Made by a program: the position numbers and the translations under genes
Shown: positions 33,986-45,471 of the stretch, in pieces
Numbering within the stretch: the first letter of the stretch is position 1
Layout: each line of letters begins with the position of its first letter
Notes under the pieces: model-generated
Told to the model about the DNA's origin: nothing
Seen by the model: only the letters and a program-made list of their open reading frames with translations
Database searches by the model: none
Assembly: GCF_036898095.1 (NCBI RefSeq)
Contig: NC_090761.1
Location: 42,203,671-42,267,670, forward strand
DNA length: 64,000 bases
Reading direction: 5' to 3'
Origin: Palaemon carinicauda
Taxonomy: Eukaryota > Arthropoda > Malacostraca > Decapoda > Palaemonidae

Positions 33986-35090
33986 TTGCGTGTTTCAGGT
34001 AGAAATAAGTGCAAAACAGAAAATCGAAGTGATAAAGTGATATGCGCAAAGTGTTACAGTGTTGCGTCCGAGGCGCAAAGTGTTACAGTGTTGCGTCCGA
34101 GGGTTCGTCTGTTCGTGCCTGTCGTTCACCTAGTCCGGGACCTCTTGCAAGCTCCCAAGCCCAGGGGAGAAGTAATGTCAAACGACTTATGGGTTCGAGA
34201 GGCCTTGACCAACGAACAGACGTTTTCCCTCTATGGTATCGGGTGTTTCTTACCAAGATCTCCCCTACCATAAGACGAGAGAGACGTTGTTTCTCCTCGC
34301 CATCCGTAGGCTTTTCGCATAAGAAACCTGTCACAAGGTTTCGAAGCCCTTAAGCGAAAGTCAGTCCTTTCAGGACAGGTCCAGCGTCCTGGTTACAGCC
34401 ATTAGGACAGCTCTGACCCTATGCAGTCATCGGATAACTGCTCACCGCCTAACAAAAGCGTAACACAGACTCCGAAAGTCTTTTTTTGTAGGCAAAGTGT
34501 TGCGGTCACAGACGTTACCCTCGTCTATTACCACAACCATTTCCGTTGATCCTTAAGGGGTTGTATGGCAAAACATGCAGTATATGCTTGCCTCCCTTAT
34601 GGAAGACTATTCTGCCGATTAGTCCGTTGAGTCTAGCCGTTTATCTCATCGATATCCTGGCTTTCAGCCAACCTAACGTTCCTTTGTGCTTACTGTTGAC
34701 GTTGGCGTAGCTTAGTCACGTCAGTCAGGTTGTTTAGAACCACACTCGATGCGGTCTCGTGTGGTTTTTCAGCCGCATTTGGACGTTAGGCCACTGGCTG
34801 ATGCTCCTGTTCACGTTCTAGACGTTCACTAACAATCGGAGTTGACTTGTTTTGACGCTGTGCGTCAACCTCCGCATTCTAGAGTTGTTTTGACTGCTCA
34901 GTCTAGGCAGTCAAAGCAGTCTCGAGTGGACGCTGTACGTCCTCACGCACCTGTTGTGGTTGACAGTTCAGTTGTTGACAGTTCACAGACTGTCAAGCAG
35001 TTACATGACGTTGCGTTCTGGTCCGCTACTAATGCACCAGTGAGAGACTCAGCTTTTATCGGACAAGGTTCCTGTAGATGAGGAAGTTGC
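33986..35090 (+). pseudogene. First gag copy of element D
   Basis: SVRACRSPSPGPLASSQAQG (about 34097) and DAVRQPPHSRVVLTAQSRQS (34842 onward) match gag blocks of E. Stops and frameshifts lie between them. A 33-bp duplication near 34045-34110 repeats the VASE codons upstream. Confidence 0.58.
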
Positions 35091-35676
35091 TGTTCTCCCT
35101 CCTACTGATATTCCCTTAAGGACTCTGTCAGATGGAGAGGAGCCTTAAGCTGCTTAGCCTCCTATGGACTTTAATTAAATCATGATGATTTTTTTAAGGA
35201 TCTTCGTCCGGATCTTGTAACTGCTGCTCCTCGTTCGCCTAAACGTCAGAGCTTACACTAGGCCTAGCTACTTCGAAGCCGTTGTTTTTAAGCTAGTGCT
35301 CTCTCGCTCTCCTAGAGAGCGTTACGTTGGCTAGGCGACTGGTTTTTCACCAGGAGGAGTTTGGGGGATACAGCCTTTGCTTTCCCTTCTTTTAAACTGG
35401 TTTATAGAGCGAGAGTCTGATATGACACGAGAGAAGTTCTCGGCTTGGGAGTTCATGCCTCTGCCCAGATAGACTTCTCAATTCTGGTAGACTCTCCCTG
35501 GCGCCTAGCCAGGAGACGCTCCAAGTTGTTTACAGGTCAACTTCTCAGCTGTTGTCGAGCCTTTGAAGTTTTGCTGTACTATTATGTCACGCATAACAAG
35601 GCTTTCAGGGATGGTAAACGGTTCCGCCTCAGTCGCTAACCCCGTCTGTTGCCACACCTGCTCCCGTAGACCCTAA
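35091..35676 (+). pseudogene. gag 3' remnant of element D
   Basis: Includes SILVDSPWRLARRRSKLFTG (from about 35475), aligned to SGLVDSPRRLAMRRSKICWS of E. Broken by stops on both sides. Confidence 0.5.
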
Positions 35677-36253
35677 ATGGGCTTTGCTGCAAGACATGCA
35701 GTCCAAGCTTGCGTCCTTGATAGAGGACTTAAATGCGGAGAAGAACCTTCTGGCCAACAACCTTCCAACCGGTCGGTTGTGCGCCCTGTTGACGCTGAGG
35801 TAACCTACTCGCGTCTGCCAGTTGAGGTGGTTCCTCCACCGATGCGACCCAGTGTGGGTTGCCAGCCGCACGTTGACGTTAAGCGATGCTCGGAGGTGGT
35901 TGTTGACGTTCAGGACGTTCAACAACCAGCAGAGGTGACTTGTTGGACGCAGTGCGTCAACCTCAGCAACCCGGTAGGGTGTTGACTGCACAACCCAGAC
36001 GGTCTAGACAGTTTCGGGTTGACGCTGTGCTTCCTCGCGCACCCATGGTTGTTGACAGTTCACAGACTGTACAGCAGTTCCATGATATTGCGTCCGGCTC
36101 CGTCACGCATCCACCAGTGCGACCGGATTCAGCGAGCCAGACGTTGCCCACTCCGTTGCCGTTTCCTCATCAGTTTCGGTTGAGGAACCCTCTGATGAGG
36201 ACGTTGCTGAACAACAAGACGATCAGCCCCCAGCCCTGCTATCCATCCAGAAG
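35677..36253 (+). pseudogene. Second gag copy of element D, fused to RT sequence
   Basis: From DMQSKLASLIEDL-like codons to RTLLNNKTISPQP, then RT-derived DNA. A small indel near 35945 splits it into two frames. The junction CAGCCCCCAGCCCTGCTATC is shared exactly with B; A has the same fusion with about 11 extra bases. Confidence 0.62.
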
Positions 36254-37460
36254 ATGCTGAAGAAGGAACGCTGCTCAGTCAGGCTGTGGATGAGTCTGGT
36301 AGGGACGCTGTCATCCGTGGATCAATTTGTGTCACTAGGAAGACTACACCTCCGTCCTCTTCTATACCATCTAGCTTTTCACTGGAAAAAGGACAAGACG
36401 CTAGAAGCGGTCTCGATCCCGGTTTCCGAAAAGATAAAGTCTTGTCTGACTTGGTGAAAGGACAATATCAACCTAAGAGAGGGTCTTCCCCTGGCTGTTC
36501 AGACTCCCAACCACGTTCTCTTCTCGGACGCATCGGACGTAGGCTGGGGTGCGACATTAGACGGTCGGGAATGCTCGGGAATATGGAACTCGAGTCAAAG
36601 GACAATGCATTTCAACTGCAAGGAGCTACTGGCAGTACGTCTGGCCTGGAAAAGCTTCAGGTCTCTCCTTCAAGGCAAAGTGGTGGAGGTGAACTCGGAC
36701 AACACCACGGCTTTGGCGTACATCTCCAAGCAAGGAGGGACCTACTCTCTGACGTTGTACGAGATCGCAAGGGACCTCCTCACCTGGTCAAAAGGTCTAA
36801 ACATATCACTAGTAACGAGGTTCATCCAAGGCAACTTGAATGTCATGGCAGATTGTCTCAGTCGGAAGGGACAAATAATTCCAACAGAATGGACCCTCCA
36901 CAAGGATGTATGCAAGAGACTGGGCCACCTGGGGCCAGCCAACCATAGATCTCTTCGCAACCTCGATGACCAAGAGGCTCCCAATATTTTGCTCACCAAT
37001 CCCGGACCCAGCAGCAGTTCATATAGATGCCTTTCTCCTAGATTGGTCACATCTAGATCTATATGCATTCCCTCCGTTCAAGATTGTCAACAAGGTACTG
37101 CAGAAGTTCGCCTCTCACGAAGGGACAAGGTTGACGCTAGTTGCTTCCCTCTGGCCCGCGAGAGAATGGTTCACCGAGGTACTTCGATGGCTAGTAGACG
37201 TTCCCAGAACACTTCCCCTAAGGGTGGATCTTCTACGTCAGCCACACGTAAAGAAGGTACACCAAGGCCTCCACGCTCTTCGTCTGACTGCCTTCAGACT
37301 ATCGAAAGACTCTCGAGAGCTAGAGGCTTTTCGAAGGAGGCAGCCAGAGCGATTGCTAGAGCAAGGAGAACATCCACCCTTAGAGTCTACCAATCGAAGT
37401 GGGAAATCTTCCGAAACTGGTGCAAGTCAGTATCCGTATCCTCGACCAGTACCTCTGTAA
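36254..37460 (+). pseudogene. Element D RT C-terminus, RNase H and methyltransferase-like region
   Basis: The RT tail (MLKKERCSVRLWMSLVGTLS) loses its frame near 36457. RNase H boxes FNCKELLAV, NSDNTTALAYISKQGG and MADCLSRKG are in the frame from 36605. A 2-base loss near 36921 (GAGACTGGGCC against GAGACTATGGGCC in E) shifts the MT domain into the frame 36906-37460, with TIDLFATSMTKRLPIF, DAFLLDW and YAFPPFKIVNKV. The RT catalytic core is absent. Confidence 0.75.
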
Positions 37461-38357
37461 CTCAAATAGCTGACTTCCTCTTATATCTGAGGAAAGAACG
37501 ATCTCTTTCAGCTCCCACTATCAAGGGTTACAGAAGCATGTTGGCATCAGTCTTCCGTCACAGAGGCTTAGATCTTTCCAACAATAAAGATCTACAGGAC
37601 CTCCTTAAGTCTTTTGAGACCACGAAGGAGCGTCGTTTGGTTACACCTGGTTGGAATTTAGACGTGGTACTAAGATTCCTTATGTCAGACAGGTTCGAGC
37701 CGCTACAATCAGCCTCCCTGAAAGATCTCACCTTAAAGACTCTTTTCCTGGTATGCTTAGCCACAGCTAAAAGAGTCAGTGAGATTCATGCCTTCAGCAA
37801 GAACATCGGATTCTCATCTGAAATGGCTACATGTTCTCTACAACTTGGTTTTCTAGCCAAAAACGAGCTGCCTTCTCGACCTTGGCCAAAATCGTTCGAT
37901 ATTCCAAGCTTATCGTATGGTTGGAAATGAACTAGAAAGAGTCTTATGCCCTGTTAGAGCTCTTAAGTTCTATTTAAAACGAACTAAACCTTTACGAGGC
38001 CCGTCTGAAGCTTTATGGTGTTCAGTTAAGAAACCATCTTTGCCTATGTCAAAGAATGCTTTATCCTATTTTATCAGACTGTTAATACGAGAAGCTCATT
38101 CCCATCTGAATGAGGAAGACCAAGCTTTGCTGAAGGTAAGGACACACGAAGTTAGAGCTGTCGCAACTTCCGTGGCCTTTAAACAAAATAGATCTCTGCG
38201 AAGTATAATCGACGCAACCTATTGGAAAAGCAAGTCAGTGTTCGCGTCTTTTTATCTTAAGAATGTCCAGTCTCTTTACGAGAACTGCTACACTCTGGGA
38301 CCATTCGTAGCAACGAGTGCAGTAGTGGGTGAGGGCTCAACCACTACAATTCCCTAA
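37262..38357 (+). pseudogene. Tyrosine recombinase of element D, one frameshift
   Basis: RSSSDCLQTIERLSRARG, the N-terminal helical domain and box I (KRVSEIHAFSKN) are in one frame ending SLSYGWK at 37930. The rest (VGNELERVLCPV, THEVRAVATS, ATYW, SVFASFYLKNVQ) is in the frame 37917-38357. The cause is a 2-base loss at about 37915 that B also has. Apart from this the enzyme looks complete. Confidence 0.78.
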
Positions 38358-38586
38358 TTCCATAACCTTTTTAATCTTTCTCTTGAAATGTTTTTATTGT
38401 TGTTTTTGGGTTGTCCGGAAGGCTAAGAAGCCTTTCGCATCCTACTTGATTTGGCGGGTGGTCAAAGTCATTTCTTGAGAAGCGCCTAGATTAGAGGTTT
38501 TGATGAGGTCCTGTTGTATGGGTTGCAACCCTTGATACTTCAGCTCCTAGGGGTCGCTCAGCATCCTAAGAGGATCGCGAGGCTCC

Positions 38587-38640
38587 GTAAGGAAGACGTA
38601 CTTAAAAAGGCAGAGTAATTGTTCAAGTCGACTTCCTTAC
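38587..38640 (+). promoter_or_regulatory. 3' UTR hairpin, element D
   Basis: GTAAGGAAGACGTACTT pairs with AAGTCGACTTCCTTAC with two mismatches or bulges. Confidence 0.58.
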
Positions 38641-38758
38641 CAGGTACCTATTTAGTTTGTTTAGTTATTTTGATAACTTCTAAAATGAAATAAAAATTCT
38701 TAGCTCATATGATGTAAACATATTTTGCTGGTCTCTACCCACCCCCCTGGGTGTGAAT

Positions 38759-39093
38759 CAGCTATTATAATCACCGGCTAAGTTAAATATTGAAAAATGT
38801 TATTTTGATAATAAAATAAATTTTTGAATATACTTACCCGGTGATTATAAATTAAAGGACCCTCCCTTCCTCCCCAATAGAGACACAGTGGACCGAGGAG
38901 AAAATTGAGTTCTTTGTTTACAATGAGTACTGGGTATCTGAACGACAGATGGCGCTGTTGAGTACACCCCCTACCTGTGTAGCGATCGCTGGCGAATTTT
39001 TCCGTAGAGTTTTTCTGTCGAGCAACAGAGTTGCAGCTATTATAATCACCGGGTAAGTATATTCAAAAATTTATTTTATTATCAAAATAACAT
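38759..39093 (+). repeat. Element D ICR and 3' terminal unit
   Basis: The ICR (38759-38850) reads CAGCTATTATAATCACCGGC through ATATTGAAAAATGTTATTTT to the inverse of the right outer edge, so it is complementary to both ends joined in a circle. The terminal unit 38797-39093 has complementary edges and an inverted copy of the 5' end. Confidence 0.85.
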
Positions 39094-40805
39094 AATTGAA
39101 AACAATAGTCTATGCCAGCACATTTCACAAGGATCTTGTGAAGACTCAATGAAAGGAATGACACCAAACAACGGTCTCTCTAAAATCGTTTGTGTTATGA
39201 ACAGTTTTCTTACTTAAAGCAAGTAAAATATCTCACGTTGTACATGTCATAGGAGGGTTAACCCTTTTGAGCCATGTCCTCTCATAAGAAATTTGCCCTC
39301 AGGGATCAGTAGTTTTTTTTTGGGGGGGAAAACTTTACTTAAATTATCTTGGCACAAAAACTTAAGGATGGGACTTTACAACATTTTTTTTCTTATAGCC
39401 GAATCCGATAAACCTTAGGAATGAGTCTACAATATTCTCTTAACATGAAAATAGCAACTGATGACATTACTTCAAGTCCTGCAAAACTCATAAAATATTA
39501 GCAAGATGCATGGAAAAATTATCTGGATTTTGCCTATATAAGCTGCATTTAACAAGAAAAACTTGATTCAAGGTTTTCAAGAAAATGACATTTGGTAAAT
39601 ATTTGTGAAGATTATAAGTTGGAGAAGTTCATGAAAATATGACTACATCTTTTAGGAACCAGTGCAAAGGAATTCACTAAATTCAAAAACAAAGAACAAC
39701 AAACTGGAAACACAGGCACCAATACTTTAGCAAATTCCTTAAGGAACCTAGATAGAATATGACCCCAGCCATTTGTATGGCCAGCTCTTCCCAAAAAAAT
39801 TATGTTTAGTTAGAACAAACATGAGTAAGCCTAGACAAACTAAAGGGTAAGAATTATCATTCTTAACATCACACTATGTCATGAACTCGGATTTTTAATA
39901 ACTAAGGAAACAACTCCTCATTTAACAATAAGGAGAAAAAGTTCAGGAAATATATTATCCCATGAAAAGTACATGCAGCATTACATGAAAGAGGTATGTC
40001 ACAAAAATAATAATAACAATCATAATACTAATAATAATGACAGTCATAAATTCTGAATCATTGTTAAAATCCTTAAATATACCGTGGTTGTAATGTTGTC
40101 AGAGTATAGGTAAAACTAATATTTATTATCATTATTAGTTGCTAAGCTACAACACTAGTTGGAAGAAGCAGAATGCTCTTGCTTAAAAGAACATTTGTAT
40201 TTGATTGAAAATTGGCTAAAAAAGTAAACATTCCTTGGTAACATTAGCACAAATATAAAGAATGAAGGTTATACAGAGTTTAAGCATGACTTATTCACAA
40301 TGGGGATTTTAAAATTCACAGGGTTAACTTTACTTATGACAGAGCTACAGTTAGGCCAGATATCACTTTAAGAGCTGCAGGGAAAGTATTCCATGACACT
40401 CTGAATTAAGAGAGAACAATTGGTGTCAATGAGAAAATTCCAAGCCTCACACCCGTCACCTATCGGCTGGTTTATTTTCTATCATTAATACATGATGCAT
40501 GTTCGTCGTTGATCCTCAGTTTTTCTTAGTATTTATCAGCACCATCTATTGGTTTGATTTATTCTTTAGTTCTCCGTTTATTCTTGAGTTTAATTTGTTT
40601 CTTTACAGTAATCAGGCTGTAGTGTAAGTCAAATTTTTCTCTTTACCTTCACAGAGTACCAGTTCGTCTTACTGTGTCACACCTTATATCAGTGACTTAT
40701 TATTTCTTGTGATACTTGTACCTTTTTTTGGCAAATAGCCTGTACAACCCTGGTTGGAATAGTTTGTGATAATACAATTGACACATATTACCACAAATTT
40801 CTTAC
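39094..40805. other. Intergenic DNA, AT-rich
   Basis: No gene recognised. A fragment (40141-40177) of the interspersed repeat family beginning GCTAAGCTACAACACTAGTT is present, preceded by TATTATCATTATTAG. Confidence 0.5.
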
Positions 40806-41052
40806 CTTTCAACACAACAGTGTAACTTCCCTTCTGATGCAAAATCTGTGGGAATTGATGGCCTACCAAACAATACCTTTATTTCAAAGACAACTGCAAC
40901 TTGCCATGATTCTGTAACTTCCCACTGTACAACCTTTACACCTGGAAGCAAGTTGTTACCACTTAAGAATACTGTATCACCTATTATGAGTAGATGACAA
41001 GGACATCTCCGAACAATTTGATTGAATTTATCTAAATATTCAAGTTCATGCA
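40806..41052 (-). CDS. Candidate exon of an unknown gene
   Basis: Open minus-strand stretch of about 82 codons (HELEYLDKFNQIVRRC to DFASEGKLHCCVE) that ends at a good donor, GAAAG|GTAAGAAATT (40806/40805). The 5' side has a possible AG acceptor at 41053-41054 but a purine-rich, weak tract. The sequence looks protein-like (LLIIGDTVFLSGNNLLPG, ESWQVAVVFEIKVLFGRP), but I cannot name a family. It lies on the OSGEP strand, 2.4 kb beyond the OSGEP stop, so it would be a different gene. Confidence 0.3.
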
Positions 41053-41413
41053 CTTACTTGAATTTGCTCTTCTTTCTGATTTTAAGATGCCTCATAAGAT
41101 GCATGAACAATCTCTTGTGTTATTTAAAATTCTAAGTAATAGAAGTTGTTAATTTTTCTTCAGTTACTAATTGTAAATAACTAAATATTGTTAGTTTATT
41201 TGTTTGTATTATTGGTGCTACCGTCGGTTATACGAAGCATTAGCACGCCTCAGTAAGTTTCCTAAACAATTGGTATAGTAGAGGCCAAAGGATATTCAAG
41301 AGAGAACACAAGAAGATAAATTAAATACTGTATCATTTAAATTAATCATTTACAAAAATATAGAGGAAAGTCTATCAAAGCCTAAAAGGTAATCATTATT
41401 ACTATCATTACCT

Positions 41414-41882
41414 GCTAAGCTACAACCCTAGTTGGAAAAGCAGAATGGGATAAGACCAAGAGTTTTAACAGGGATAACAACCTAGTGAGAAAAGAAAATA
41501 AGGAAATAAACAAACTACAATAGAAGTAACCAACAATCAAAATATTCTAAGAACAGTAACAACATTAAAATAAATAAATCATATATAAACAATAGAAGCT
41601 TTAAAAAACAAGAAGAGAAATAATATAACATAGTATGCCTGAGAGTACCCTCGGAAGACCATGGTATAGAGGCTATGACAATATCCAAGACTAGAGAACA
41701 ATGGTTTGATTCTGGTGTATCCTTCTCCTAGAAGAGCTGTTTACCATAGCTAAAGAGTCTCTTTTACCCTTGTCAAGAGGAAAGTAGCCACTGGGCAATT
41801 ACAGTGTAGTAGTTAACCCATGAGCGAAAAAGAATCGTTTGGTAATCTCAGGTTTGTCAAGTGTATGAGGACAGAGGAGAAT
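41414..41882 (+). repeat. Unclassified interspersed repeat, copy 4
   Basis: GCTAAGCTACAACCCTAGTT to GAGGACAGAGGAGAA, a diverged long copy. It abuts the LINE fragment. Confidence 0.82.
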
Positions 41883-41889
41883 CATCTCC

Positions 41890-42515
41890 TCCTACGTTTA
41901 TTGATGCAAAGGGACTCGGTTAGATTTTGCCAGCTATCTCTATTTGAGCTTTTAAATTAATACTTCTTCATTTATCATCGACATAACACTTTATAGTCCT
42001 CACCCATGTAGGCCTGGGTCTTCAAACTCATCTAGGGCCTTGTGGAGTCCAGTTAAAAGTTTGGTGAACTAATCTCTCTTGGGAGTGCAAAGAGCATCCC
42101 AAAACTATCACCCTCTACCCCTCACCATGACCTCATCCACTTATGGCACTCGAGTAATCTCTTATAGTTTCATTTCTACTCCTGTCCTGTCCTTTCATTT
42201 AACACCCAATATTCATCTTAGGTTTAGTTCTCAAATCTACTAAATTTATTGGATATTGTTTCAATGGCATACCATGACTCATGTCCATACAGTAATACCG
42301 ATTTCACCAAATTGATATATAGCCTGATTATATGTAATTTAAGGCAATTTGATTTCCAAATTTTATTAACTGAGCCATTATCTGATTTACTTTTTCCAAT
42401 CTTTCATTAAAATCCAATTCTAAAGATCCAGTATTAGACATCATAGTTCCTAAATATTTAAATGATTCTACCTCACTGATCCTTTCTCCTTCCAATGATA
42501 TAAGTGTATGTGTAG
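41890..42515 (-). pseudogene. LINE 3' end with reverse-transcriptase C-terminus
   Basis: Minus-strand frame with GERISEVESFKYLGTMMSNT, then LDFNERLEKVNQIMAQLIKF, and after a break YINLVKSVLLYGHESW. This is the typical C-terminal segment of non-LTR retrotransposon RTs (xFKYLG ... LYGxExW). Multiple stops and truncation; no endonuclease or RT core in the window. Confidence 0.72.
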
Positions 42516-43419
42516 GCAAATGGAAAATGAGCAGTAACCAGAGAGAAGGATCCAATGCAGTATTCTCTGGATAGTCAAAGGACCCAATAACTCTCTAGTA
42601 GTAGTATCCCAAAGGGTGGCTGGCACCCTGTCCAACCTACTACCTATAAATGACAAGGACCAGTAACAACCAATTATTAGTTCACTGCCCAATTTATTTA
42701 ATTTAACCAAAATTTATTCGCCATCAGCAAAGCTGACCATCCTCAACCAGAAAATTCCCAAATTCCTGCTTCTTTATATATTTGCACAAGAACAAAAGAG
42801 AGTAATTTTGAAATATATAATTTACTTGATATTTCAATCTGTATATTTCATTATTTTGTACTGGGTTGATGTCAAAACACGAATTTCTTATTTACATTCT
42901 CAAGAAACAGATAAAGATTGTGGAATAAGACAAATAATCAGACGTGACATAAAACAAAACTAAAAAAACATCAAAATCTCATACAATCAACAATTTCCTT
43001 ATCAATTATACAACTAAAGTCTTTCTCCAGATGTCTATAATCTCCCATCAATACTAAGGAATGGGTGATCACATGTTTTGGTGTTACGCACCATACATAT
43101 TGTATATACTTTTTCTCTTTTTGTTTTTTCCAAGTCAGAGTTACACGAGGATATTAGACTGCCCATTGCAAAGTATTTCTATCTAAAACAAATTAAACCA
43201 TTGAAATACAGTAACTCTAATGCCCCCCAAAATAATAATGACAAATACTTATGAGGCTCAATAAAAACTCTGGTTCTATTTTTCATTATATTTTCCATAA
43301 AAACTCTTCAACAATGTTTTGGATATTATCACAATAGCTTAGGTACATAAAAAATCAAATTAGTTACTAAAGAAAGTAACTTGTCAAAAATTTTGGATCA
43401 TAAAGACTGTTGACAAGCA
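42516..43419. other. Repeat-derived and AT-rich spacer downstream of OSGEP
   Basis: 42515-42640 (GTAGGCAAATGGAAAATGAG onward) resembles 30660-30715 and looks like another dispersed repeat. The rest is AT-rich and would hold the OSGEP 3' UTR. Confidence 0.4.
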
Positions 43420-44277
43420 TCAATCACGCCAGGTAACTGGGACATCATCGGTTCTATATCTTTGAGTTACCCAAGTGTCTGCCAAAGGTGTCCTTATGCC
43501 TGATTTAAACATTAAGTATCCAGCTTGAGCAATCATGGCACCATTATCTATACAGAAGCTTTCATCTGTTGCATACAGCTTACCTCCTCTTTCCTCACAC
43601 ATTTTACCCATCATCTCTTGAAGTCGTACATTACAACCAACACCACCACAGATCAAGACTTCCTGAGACCCACAGTGTGCCATTGCTCGTTCTGTGGTTT
43701 CTACCAACATTGCAAACACAGTCTCTTGCAAAGAGAAACAAAGATCTGCTTTTGTATATTGTCCAGTTTTCAAGAGTTTTCCTGTGCGTTCTTCAAGATA
43801 AGTGAGCATTCCTGAGAATGACACATCCATGCCTTTAACGCCGTATGGCAGAGGTAAATACTTCTTACCTTTCTTTGCCATTTGTTCAATGTTATAGCCA
43901 GGGCTAGGATCATTTGATAACATCAAAATCCGAGCAAATCTGTCTAAACAATTTCCTACTGCCATATCAATAGTTTCCCCAAATATTCTATATCTTTTCT
44001 CTAGATATGCAATAATCTGTGTATTTCCACCACTTACATAGAGAACTGTGGGATTATCTGCACCAGTGACAAGACGACCCATTTCAATATGGCCTATGCA
44101 GTGATTGACTGCAACAATAGGCTTGTCCCATAACTGGGCTATTGTTCTTGCAACAACTGCAACACTGATTAGGGGTGCTGCCATCCCAGGACCTTTTGTA
44201 TAGGCTATGGCATCAACATCTTGAGGTGTTACATTAGCTTGTGAAAGGGCCTGGTGAAGAACATCTAATACTTGGGC
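43420..44277 (-). CDS. OSGEP: tRNA threonylcarbamoyladenosine synthase OSGEP/Kae1, last exon
   Basis: Catalytic subunit of the KEOPS complex, which transfers the threonylcarbamoyl group to A37 of ANN-decoding tRNAs, in cytosol and nucleus. The exon codes for 285 residues, matching by my recollection residues about 51-335 of the human protein. Seen: acceptor TTATCTCTTGTAG before 44277, in phase 0, then [15 protein letters not shown]; the nucleotide-binding segment [11 protein letters not shown]; metal ligands in [59 protein letters not shown]; and [10 protein letters not shown] with the third metal ligand. The stop is at 43420. The GPGMG element reads GPGMA, a mild departure. The first about 50 residues (EGSANK region) must lie in upstream exons, which I do not find up to 64000. 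DIRS elements E and F lie upstream in the same orientation. Confidence 0.95.
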   Translation of the reverse strand, partial: AQVLDVLHQALSQANVTPQDVDAIAYTKGPGMAAPLISVAVVARTIAQLWDKPIVAVNHCIGHIEMGRLVTGADNPTVLYVSGGNTQIIAYLEKRYRIFGETIDMAVGNCLDRFARILMLSNDPSPGYNIEQMAKKGKKYLPLPYGVKGMDVSFSGMLTYLEERTGKLLKTGQYTKADLCFSLQETVFAMLVETTERAMAHCGSQEVLICGGVGCNVRLQEMMGKMCEERGGKLYATDESFCIDNGAMIAQAGYLMFKSGIRTPLADTWVTQRYRTDDVPVTWRD

Positions 44278-44722
44278 CTACAAGAGATAAAGATAGCACA
44301 ATTTCACAAGTCTAATCCAATGAAACAACTATATCTTAGAAGTTAATCTTATGGGTTAAACAACTCACCTTACAGCACAAAAAAAAAAAAAATATATAGT
44401 GAATTCCAGATACGTAGTTCCCAACAAGTTAGGTTTTTAACTATTGTCAGCTGGCATATGGAAGCAGAACAGTGGGAGCTATACAGTACTGTACTGTGAT
44501 GTATAAGTCATGGTAAAAATCTAATGGCTTACCTTACAAATTTGAAAATTGATTTTATGCATCTTTAATTTACCTTTTAAATTCATTATATTAGTTGACA
44601 TTTATGCATTTGCTAACTTTTACAGAAGTTACATAATTTCCATTACAAATATAATTACCACATACTTCTAACTGTTTCTATCTCCAGCAAGGTTCGACAT
44701 GACAGACATCAAGTACAGTAAC
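44278..44722 (-). other. OSGEP intron start region
   Basis: AT-rich non-coding DNA. A donor-like AAG|GTGAGT on the minus strand lies at 44368, but the sequence before it is a T-run that would code FFFLCCK, unlike OSGEP. Nothing else seen. Confidence 0.5.
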
Positions 44723-45061
44723 ATGTTATTTTTATTAATAAAATAAATTTTTGAATATACTTACCCGGTGATTATATAAGCTGCAGCTCTGCTGCCCGAC
44801 AGAAAAACTCTACGTTCAAAATACGCCAGCGATCGCTATGCAGGTAGGGGGTGTACATCAACAGCGCCATCTGTCGAGCAGGTACTCAGTACTCAATGTA
44901 AACACAGAACTCAATTTTCTCCTCGGTCCACTGGGTCTCTATTGGGGAGGAAGGGAGGGTCCTTTAATATATAATCACCAGGTAAGTATATTCAAAAATT
45001 TATTTTATTAATAAAAATAACATTTTTCAATATTAAACTTAGCCGATGATTATATAAGCTG
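44723..45061 (-). repeat. Element E 3' terminal unit and ICR
   Basis: Unit 44723-45023 with complementary edges; inner repeat 45024-45061. The inner repeat has one mismatch to the 5' edge (CCGATG against CCGGTG). Confidence 0.82.
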
Positions 45062-45183
45062 ATTCACACCCAGGGGGGTGGGTAGAGACCAGCATTAATT
45101 GTTTACATTATTATGAGCTAAGGATTTTGTATTTCATTTTAGCAGTTATTCAAAATAACAAACATAAAATAAATAAGTACCTG

Positions 45184-45238
45184 GTAAGGAAGTCGACTTG
45201 AACAAGTACTCTGCCTTTTTTAAGTACGTCTTCCTTAC
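45184..45238 (-). promoter_or_regulatory. 3' UTR hairpin, element E
   Basis: GTAAGGAAGTCGACTTG and the arm AAGTACGTCTTCCTTAC pair over about 16 bases. Confidence 0.58.
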
Positions 45239-45471
45239 TGAGCCTCGCGATCCTCTTAGGATGCTGAGCGACTCCTAGGAGCTGAAGTATCAAGGGTTGC
45301 AACCCATACTAAAGGACCTCATCAAAACCTCTAATCTAGGCGCTTCTCAAGAAAAGAATTTGACCACCCGCCAAATCAACCAGGATGCGAAAGGCTTCTT
45401 AGCCTTCCGGACAACCCAAAAAACAACAATAAAAAACATTTCAAGAGAAAGATTAAAAAAAGGTTATGGAA

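Larger units (their letters stand above)
32675..39093 (+). mobile_element. DIRS-like element D, uninterrupted non-autonomous copy
   Basis: 6,419 bp, family 1. It starts TTTTCAATATTTAACTTAGC at 32675 and ends TATTATCAAAATAACAT at 39093. The 5' terminal body (32700-32850) recurs inverted in the 3' unit with the same private variants (GTACTCAACTGCGCC region). Internally it has the A/B structure: ATG stub, leader, first gag, gag remnant, second gag fused to the RT tail, RNase H, MT and YR. Several frameshifts. No target-site duplication seen. Confidence 0.88.

Noticed and set aside
32675..39093. LTR retrotransposon, endogenous retrovirus or integrated virus
   Set aside because: Terminal repeats are inverted, not direct. 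There is a tyrosine recombinase instead of a DDE integrase, no protease or envelope, and an ICR is present.
44369..44400. Upstream OSGEP exon ending at the AAG|GTGAGT at 44368
   Set aside because: The preceding sequence is a T-run that would translate to FFFLCCK, unlike the conserved residues before this junction in OSGEP. No acceptor defines an exon.
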